Below are positions 58,812 through 64,000 of a stretch of DNA of 64,000 nt, piece after piece. Origin of the DNA: Beduinella massiliensis (GTDB lineage Bacteria; Bacillota; Clostridia; Christensenellales; Aristaeellaceae). The position numbers and the translations under genes were made by a program. Under the pieces are notes generated by a model. It saw nothing but the letters and a program-made list of their open reading frames with translations, made no database searches and had not been told where the DNA came from. The stretch spans positions 248,001-312,000 of the forward strand of contig NZ_LT963430.1 in assembly GCF_900199405.1 (NCBI RefSeq), in the 5' to 3' direction. How positions within the stretch are numbered: the first letter of the stretch is position 1; every line of letters starts with the position of its first letter.

Positions 58812-59813
58812 ATGAAAAAGTTTCTTTCCCTGCTCGTGGCGGCTCTGCTGGTGCTGGGCATGACGGGCGCGGCCCTCGCGGAGGGCGAACTGACCATCTG
58901 CTCGCCCAACAGCGACGGCCTGCTGTCCATCATTCCGACGTTTGAGGAGAAGACGGGCATCAAGGTCACGGTGGAGTCCATGGGCTCCGGCGACTGCATG
59001 AAGCGTATCGCCAACGAGCTTGAGAACCCGACGTTCGACCTCATGTATGGCGGCTCGCTGGCCAACTACGTGGCCAACAAGGATCTGTTCCAGGACTATT
59101 ACTCCCCTGAGGATAAGAACCTCATGCCCGAGTATCAGAACAAGCTGGGCTACTGCACCAACTACACCGTGGACGGCTCCGTGCTGCTGGTCAACACCGA
59201 CCTGCTCGCCGAGCTGGGCATCGAAGTGAACGGCTACAAGGATCTGCTGCAGCCCGAGCTCAAGGACAAGATCGTCTCTGCCGACCCGGTGAACTCCTCC
59301 TCCGCCTTCTGCCAGGTGACCAACATGCTGCTGGCGATGGGCGGCTACGAGTCCGACGAGGCGTGGCAGTACGTCAAGGACTTGTACACCAACGTCAACG
59401 GCAAGATCACCAGCTCTTCCAGCGCGGTGTACAAGGGCGTGCAGAACGGCGAATACGTCGTGGGCCTGACCTATGAAGATCCCTGCGTCACGCTGCTCAA
59501 GAGCGGCGCCACCAACATCAAGATCATCTACCCGGTCGAGGGCACCGTGTTCCTGCCCGCGCAGATCGGCATCGTCAAGAACTGCAAGAACCTCGACAGC
59601 GCCAAGGCGTTCGTGGACTTCATGCTCTCCGAGGAAGCGCAGGTCTTCCTGGCCGAGAACACCACCAGCCGCCCCATCCGCGAGGTGAACGCGGGCAACG
59701 AATTCATGACGCCGATGAACGAGATTCACCTGATCTTCGAGGACTCCGACTACGTCACGTCCCATACCTCGGAAATCAAGGACAAGATTCAGGACGTCAT
59801 CATGGACATCTGA
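58812..59813 (+). CDS. ABC transporter substrate-binding protein, AfuA/FbpA-PhnS type
   Basis: 333 residues; ATG 58812 with AACTGGAGG upstream and signal peptide MKKFLSLLVAALLVLGMTGAALAE. ELTICSPNSDGLLSIIPTFEEKTGIKVTVESMGSGDCMKRI and FDLMYGGSLANYV fit the family 1 binding proteins for Fe(III), thiamine or 2-aminoethylphosphonate. Tyr pairs typical of ferric-binding sites are not clearly present, so phosphonate or another anion is possible. No lipobox is seen. Confidence 0.88.
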   Translation: MKKFLSLLVAALLVLGMTGAALAEGELTICSPNSDGLLSIIPTFEEKTGIKVTVESMGSGDCMKRIANELENPTFDLMYGGSLANYVANKDLFQDYYSPEDKNLMPEYQNKLGYCTNYTVDGSVLLVNTDLLAELGIEVNGYKDLLQPELKDKIVSADPVNSSSAFCQVTNMLLAMGGYESDEAWQYVKDLYTNVNGKITSSSSAVYKGVQNGEYVVGLTYEDPCVTLLKSGATNIKIIYPVEGTVFLPAQIGIVKNCKNLDSAKAFVDFMLSEEAQVFLAENTTSRPIREVNAGNEFMTPMNEIHLIFEDSDYVTSHTSEIKDKIQDVIMDI

Positions 59814-59858
59814 GGCATCGCGAGAGACGCTGTTTTTTCAGATGAAGCGGCCTGATTC

Positions 59859-59888
59859 GGGCGTGCCCGCGGGGCACGCCCTTTCCTT
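59859..59888 (+). terminator. Hairpin between binding-protein and ATPase genes
   Basis: GGGCGTGCCC (59859-59868) and GGGCACGCCC (59872-59881) form a perfect 10-bp stem followed by TTTCCTTT. It probably lowers read-through into the ATPase gene. Confidence 0.75.
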
Positions 59889-59919
59889 TCTAAGAGATGC
59901 AAAAACGGGGGGAATACAG

Positions 59920-61026
59920 TTGAGCGTTTCCATCGCCTTTCAGCATGTCGTCAAGAAGTACGGCGACAACACCATCATCCCCGACCTTTCCCTGAACGTG
60001 CGGGACGGCGAATTCTTCACGCTGCTGGGGCCGTCCGGCTGCGGCAAGACGACGCTTCTGCGCATGGTGGCGGGCTTTAATTCCATCGAAGGCGGCACGA
60101 TCTCGTTTGACAAAGACGTCATCAACGACATGCCGCCGGCCCGGCGCAACATCGGCATGGTGTTTCAAAACTACGCGGTCTTCCCGCACATGAACGTGCG
60201 CCAGAACGTGGCCTTTGGACTGGAAAACCGCAAGGTGCCTAAGGACGAGATCAGGCGCCGCGTGGACGAAATTCTGGAGACGGTCAAGATCACCGAGTAT
60301 CAGGACCGCATGCCCGACAGGCTCTCCGGCGGCCAGCAGCAGCGCGTCGCGCTGGCCCGCGCGATCGTCATCCACCCCAGCGTGCTGCTGATGGACGAAC
60401 CGCTCTCCAACCTGGACGCGAAGCTGCGCATCGAGATGCGCAACGCCATCAAGATGATTCAAAACGACGTGGGCATCACCACGATCTACGTGACGCACGA
60501 CCAGGAAGAGGCCATGGCCGTCTCCGACCGCATCGCGGTCATGAACGCGGGCGTCATCCAGCACGTCGGCACGCCCAAGAACATATACCAGCGCCCGGCG
60601 AACCTGTTCGTCGCGGGCTTCATCGGCCGCTCCAACCGCCTCGGCGCGAAGCTCTCGCTCAAGGGCGGCGAGCCGCACCTCACGTTCGGCAACGGATTCA
60701 CGACGCCCTATGCGGGGCTGCGCGGGGATCGCAGGCGCGAGCAGGAGGTCGTCGTCAGCGTGCGTCCGGAGGAGTTCACCATCGCGACGGACGGGCACGG
60801 CGTGGACGGCACCATCGTCTCCAGCGTGTTCCTGGGGCTCAACACGACGTACTTCGTGAAGCTCTTCGACGGCTCCATGGTCGAAATCATCGAGGAATCC
60901 TCCATCGACAACATTCTTGAAAACGGCACGCACGTTTCGCTGGGACTCAAGCTCTCCAAGGTCAACGTCTTCAACGCGGAGGGCGACGAGAACCTCACGG
61001 CGGGGGTGGTGAACGATGCAAACTAA
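59920..61026 (+). CDS. ABC transporter ATP-binding protein, FbpC/PotA-like
   Basis: 368 residues from TTG 59920, chosen because GGGGGGAA is 8 bases upstream; an open frame to 59842 lacks a good start. Walker [12 protein letters not shown]-loop MVFQNYAVFPHM, signature [14 protein letters not shown], Walker B VLLMDEPLSNLD and VTHDQEEAM are present, with a C-terminal TOBE-like domain (VVSVRPEEFTI). It drives the double-length permease downstream, which it overlaps by 11 bp. Confidence 0.93.
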   Translation: MSVSIAFQHVVKKYGDNTIIPDLSLNVRDGEFFTLLGPSGCGKTTLLRMVAGFNSIEGGTISFDKDVINDMPPARRNIGMVFQNYAVFPHMNVRQNVAFGLENRKVPKDEIRRRVDEILETVKITEYQDRMPDRLSGGQQQRVALARAIVIHPSVLLMDEPLSNLDAKLRIEMRNAIKMIQNDVGITTIYVTHDQEEAMAVSDRIAVMNAGVIQHVGTPKNIYQRPANLFVAGFIGRSNRLGAKLSLKGGEPHLTFGNGFTTPYAGLRGDRRREQEVVVSVRPEEFTIATDGHGVDGTIVSSVFLGLNTTYFVKLFDGSMVEIIEESSIDNILENGTHVSLGLKLSKVNVFNAEGDENLTAGVVNDAN

Positions 61027-62671
61027 ACGGGGGAAGCGGCGCGACGTATGGACGGTGGTGACCGTCACCGCGCTGGTCTTTTACGCGATCTTCCTGCTCT
61101 ACCCGCTGATCACGCTGCTCTCGCGCAGCTTCATGAACGGCGAGGGCGCATTCTCCATGGAAAACTTCGCGCGCATCTTCTCCAAGAAGTATTACCTGCG
61201 CGCGATGGGCAACAGCTTCAAGGTGACGCTGGCGGTGACCTTCTTTTCCGTGCTGCTGGCCACGCCTCTGGCGTACATCATGTCGGTCTTCAAGATTCGC
61301 GGCAAGGGCGTGCTGGAGATCCTGGTGCTCATCAGCTCCATGTCCGCGCCCTTCATCGGCGCGTATTCGTGGATCATGCTGTTCGGGCGCAACGGCAGCA
61401 TCACCAATATCTTCAAGAACTTTTTGGGCTTCACCCTACCGGACATCTACGGCTTTAACGGCATCGTCATCGTCATGTCGCTGCAGCTCTACTCCCTGGT
61501 GTTCATGTTCGTCTCCGGCGCCTTCAAGAACATGGACAATTCCCTGATCGAGGCCTCGGAGTCCATGGGCTGCACGGGGCTTCGCAAGATGTTCCGGGTC
61601 GTGCTGCCCCTCATCATGCCCACCCTGCTCGCGGGCGCGCTGATGGTCTTCATGCGCACCTTCGCGGATTACGGCACGCCGCGCCTCATCGGCGAGGGCT
61701 ATAACACCCTGCCGGTGCTGGTCTACAACGAGTTCATGAGCGAGACGGGCTCCAACGACGGCCTCGCGGCGGCGATTTCCATCATCGCGGTCGTCATCAC
61801 GACCAGCGTCTTCCTCATTCAGAAGCTGGTCGTCAACCGCAAGCAGTTCACCATGAGCGCGCTGCACCCCATCGAGCCCCGGCAGCTGAAGGGCCTACCG
61901 AACGTGCTGGCGCACCTGTACTGCTACCTGCTGGTATTCGTCGCCATGATGCCCCAGCTCTACGTCATCTACTCCTCCTTCAGAAAGACCAGCGGCAAGC
62001 TGTTCGTCGAGGGCTACTGGCTGGGCAGCTATAAAGAGGCGTTCACGACCGTCGGCCGCTCCATCGTGAACACCTACGTGCTCAGCTTCATCTCCATCGT
62101 GGCGATCGTCCTCATCGCGGTGCTCATCGCCTACGTGGTCGTGCGCAGGCGCAACGCGCTCAACAACTCGCTGGACGTCATCAGCATGTTCCCGGAGACC
62201 GTCGCGGGCTCGGTGCTGGGCATCGCGCTCCTGATGACGTTCAGCCACAGGCCCCTGCTGCTCAGCGGCACGGCCTTCATCATGGTGCTCTCCTTCACGA
62301 TCAGGCGTCTGCCCTACACGGTGCGCTCGTCCTCGGCGATTCTGCACCAGATCAGCCCCTCGATCGAGGAGGCGTCCATCAGCCTCGGCGCGTCGAACAT
62401 GAAGACGTTCTTCAAGGTGACGGTGCCCATGATGATGCCCGGCGTCATCTCCGGCGCGATCCTCAGCTGGATTGCGATCATCACGGAGCTTTCGACCTCC
62501 ATCATCCTGTACACGACGAACACCAAGACCATGACGCTGGAGATCTATTCGCAGATCATCCGGGGCAATGACGGCATCGCCTCGGCGATCTCCTCCATCC
62601 TGACCTTTTCCACGGTCATCGCGCTTGCGGTCTTCTTCAAGGTCAGCGGCAAGAAGGACATCACCATGTGA
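61016..62671 (+). CDS. Double-length ABC permease (FbpB/PhnU-type fusion)
   Basis: 551 residues with about twelve membrane helices, representing two fused permease halves. Each half has its own coupling loop: SLIEASESMGCTGLRKMFRVVLPLIMPTL in the first and SIEEASISLGASNMKTFFKVTVPMMMPG in the second. A single chain can thus form the whole channel with one ATPase dimer, as known for FbpB, ThiP and some phosphonate systems. The overlap with the ATPase gene (11 bp) suggests tight coupling of synthesis. Confidence 0.93.
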   Translation: MQTKRGKRRDVWTVVTVTALVFYAIFLLYPLITLLSRSFMNGEGAFSMENFARIFSKKYYLRAMGNSFKVTLAVTFFSVLLATPLAYIMSVFKIRGKGVLEILVLISSMSAPFIGAYSWIMLFGRNGSITNIFKNFLGFTLPDIYGFNGIVIVMSLQLYSLVFMFVSGAFKNMDNSLIEASESMGCTGLRKMFRVVLPLIMPTLLAGALMVFMRTFADYGTPRLIGEGYNTLPVLVYNEFMSETGSNDGLAAAISIIAVVITTSVFLIQKLVVNRKQFTMSALHPIEPRQLKGLPNVLAHLYCYLLVFVAMMPQLYVIYSSFRKTSGKLFVEGYWLGSYKEAFTTVGRSIVNTYVLSFISIVAIVLIAVLIAYVVVRRRNALNNSLDVISMFPETVAGSVLGIALLMTFSHRPLLLSGTAFIMVLSFTIRRLPYTVRSSSAILHQISPSIEEASISLGASNMKTFFKVTVPMMMPGVISGAILSWIAIITELSTSIILYTTNTKTMTLEIYSQIIRGNDGIASAISSILTFSTVIALAVFFKVSGKKDITM

Positions 62672-62694
62672 GGAAGCGGCAAAATCGCTTAGCA

Positions 62695-62726
62695 CGCCCC
62701 CGCCGCGCTTCGCCGCCCCGGGGGCG
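62695..62726 (+). terminator. GC-rich hairpin after the importer operon
   Basis: CGCCCCCG (62695-62702) pairs with CGGGGGCG (62719-62726). No T-run follows, so function as terminator is uncertain. Confidence 0.4.
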
Positions 62727-62833
62727 CGCGCGATAAAAAGCACAATCGTTCAAGAAAAACCGCGCTCATCGTGCTATACTGGCCCCATTCACGCAATCAC
62801 GGGACCCATGCGGGCCGGAAGGGGACACGGATC

Positions 62834-63247
62834 ATGGACACACAGATGAAGTGCGCCGTCATCTTGAACGAATCGCTGCCGGTGGGCGTGCTCGCAAACG
62901 CCGCGGCGATTTTGGGCATGACGCTGGGCACGCGCTTTGGGCAGCTCGTCGGGGAGGACGTCAAAGACGCGGACGGCGGCACGCACCCGGGCATCGTGAC
63001 GGTGCCGGTGCCCGCGCTGCGCGCGGACGCGAAGACCCTGGCCGCGATTTGGGAAAAGGCCTCGGCGGACGAGGCGGTCTTCGCCGTGGACTTTACGGAC
63101 GTGGCGCAGGGCTGCCGCGTCTACGGTGAGTACGTCGAGCGGATGGGCGCGGCGTCGCCGGCGTCGCTCGGCTTTCTGGGCATCGGGCTCGCGGGAGACG
63201 CAAAGCATGTGAACCGATTGACGGGCAATCTGCCGCTGCTGCGGTGA
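62834..63247 (+). CDS. DUF2000 family protein
   Basis: 137 residues from ATG 62834, which has GGAAGGGG upstream. KCAVILNESLPVGVLANAAAILGMTLGT and TDVAQGCRVYGEYVERM match DUF2000, a small PTH2-like fold (peptidyl-tRNA-hydrolase-II-like). Its molecular role is not established. It is cytoplasmic and stands alone, ended by a strong terminator. Confidence 0.88.
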   Translation: MDTQMKCAVILNESLPVGVLANAAAILGMTLGTRFGQLVGEDVKDADGGTHPGIVTVPVPALRADAKTLAAIWEKASADEAVFAVDFTDVAQGCRVYGEYVERMGAASPASLGFLGIGLAGDAKHVNRLTGNLPLLR

Positions 63248-63261
63248 AAAAACTGAATAGG

Positions 63262-63301
63262 GAGCGGACGAAAAAATTGACAATTTTCGTCCGCTCTTTA
63301 T
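63262..63301 (+). terminator. Terminator of the DUF2000 gene
   Basis: GAGCGGACGAAAA (63262-63274) and TTTTCGTCCGCTC (63284-63296) form a perfect 13-bp stem with a 9-nt loop, then TTTATAT. Confidence 0.9.
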
Positions 63302-63337
63302 ATGCATTGTTTTTTGGCCGCCGCATGTGCAGAATAA

Positions 63338-63367
63338 TTGACGTGCCGCCCCGCTTCGGTGTATAAT
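63338..63367 (+). promoter_or_regulatory. Promoter of prfC
   Basis: TTGACG (63338-63343), an 18-bp spacer and TATAAT (63362-63367), 39 bp before the ATG. Confidence 0.8.
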
Positions 63368-63406
63368 AAACCGTTATATGCTGTAATAAAATCGGAGGAT
63401 AACGCT

Positions 63407-64000
63407 ATGCCGCAAAATGCCGTCCAAACGCAGCTCGAACAGGAAGTTCGCCGCCGAAGGACGTTTGCCATCATCTCTCACCCCGACGCCGGCAAGACCA
63501 CGCTGACGGAAAAACTGCTGCTCTACAGCGGCGCGATCCGCCAGGCGGGTTCCGTCAAGGCGCGCAAGGCCGAGCGCCACGCGACCAGCGACTGGATGGA
63601 AATCGAAAAGCAGCGCGGCATTTCCGTTACGTCGTCCGCAATGCAGTTTGAGTTCGACGGATTTCACATCAACATTCTGGATACGCCGGGCCACCAGGAC
63701 TTCTCGGAGGATACCTACCGCGTGCTCGTGGCCGCGGACAGCGCGGTCATGCTGATCGACGCCGCCAAGGGCGTCGAGGCGCAGACGATCAAGCTGTTCA
63801 AGGTCTGCCGCCTGCGGAACATCCCCATCTTTACCTTCGTCAACAAGATGGACCGCGCGGCCAAGGACCCCTTCGCCCTCATGGAGGAGATGGAGCAGGT
63901 GCTCGGCATCCGCGCCTGCCCGGTCAACTGGCCCATCGGCGTGGACGGCGACTTCAAGGGCGTATTCCACCGCGACACGAAGATGGTGGAGCTCTACGAG
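63407..64000 (+). CDS. prfC: Peptide chain release factor 3 (N-terminal part, runs off the window)
   Basis: 198 residues are visible, with no stop before the window end. The start ATG at 63407 follows ATCGGAGGAT. The G domain reads [37 protein letters not shown], the G2 region [20 protein letters not shown]3 [14 protein letters not shown] and G4 NKMDR. These are the RF3 hallmarks that separate it from EF-G. RF3 is a GTPase that recycles RF1/RF2 from the ribosome. Confidence 0.96.
   Translation, partial: MPQNAVQTQLEQEVRRRRTFAIISHPDAGKTTLTEKLLLYSGAIRQAGSVKARKAERHATSDWMEIEKQRGISVTSSAMQFEFDGFHINILDTPGHQDFSEDTYRVLVAADSAVMLIDAAKGVEAQTIKLFKVCRLRNIPIFTFVNKMDRAAKDPFALMEEMEQVLGIRACPVNWPIGVDGDFKGVFHRDTKMVELYE

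Overview
This window looks like chromosomal DNA of a GC-rich member of the Bacillota, class Clostridia. The evidence is strong AGGAGG-type ribosome binding sites, TTGACA/TATAAT promoters, and a gene content of LplB/YtcP-type sugar transporters with YesM/YesN regulators, CdaA/CdaR, VanW/G5 proteins, BlaI/M56 peptidase and FeoA-FeoA-FeoB. A Christensenellales-like gut anaerobe is a reasonable guess, but no rRNA or other phylogenetic marker is present to settle it. I see no phage, insertion sequence, integrase or CRISPR array; one tRNA gene (Arg, anticodon ACG) is present.

Layout. 1-9,100: a carbohydrate locus with a cut-off D-2-hydroxyacid dehydrogenase, a secreted solute-binding protein, two permeases, a membrane-anchored AraC regulator, a YhcH/YjgK protein and a GHL6-type glycoside hydrolase. 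9,235-14,241 (minus): a giant secreted, membrane-anchored SH3b protein with four tandem-repeat regions. 14,509-17,293: a NUDIX hydrolase and a beta-mannosidase-like protein that seems to lack its catalytic glutamate. 17,367-25,397: a YesN/YesM two-component system, two permeases, a solute-binding protein and an FAD oxidoreductase. 25,500-30,170: a metal (Feo) island with a DUF2325 protein, a DtxR/MntR-family regulator, two FeoA, FeoB, a Cys-rich FeoB partner and a damaged HMA-domain gene; TTAG-N6-CTAA boxes are scattered across it. 30,355-35,003: a cupin-type XRE regulator and potABCD (polyamine uptake). 35,063-37,772: a GH2 hydrolase divergent from an AraC regulator.

37,812-43,618: mixed housekeeping and unknown genes (TPM protein, tRNA-Arg, DUF1015, tandem Myb/SANT-like protein, DUF1294, toroid-like protein). 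43,698-47,174: a BlaI/M56-peptidase signalling operon in which a third, secreted protein carries two copies of the same domain that forms the external part of the peptidase. This is the best candidate for an undescribed system. 47,194-50,720 (minus): two small unknown proteins, an RsmF-type rRNA methyltransferase and a PIG-V-like mannosyltransferase. 50,787-54,576 (minus): the c-di-AMP operon cdaA-cdaR plus a membrane protein with a twelve-copy Tyr/Gln/Pro repeat. 54,861-58,614: DUF378, a small unknown protein, a YycJ-like metallo-beta-lactamase-fold protein and a VanW/G5 cell-wall protein. 58,719-62,671: a ferric-iron/phosphonate-type ABC importer with a double-length permease. 62,834-64,000: a DUF2000 protein and the start of prfC (release factor 3).

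The window therefore combines nutrient uptake (at least four ABC importers), metal homeostasis, envelope sensing and envelope biogenesis. All assignments rest on reading translated sequence and motifs by eye; no database search was run.
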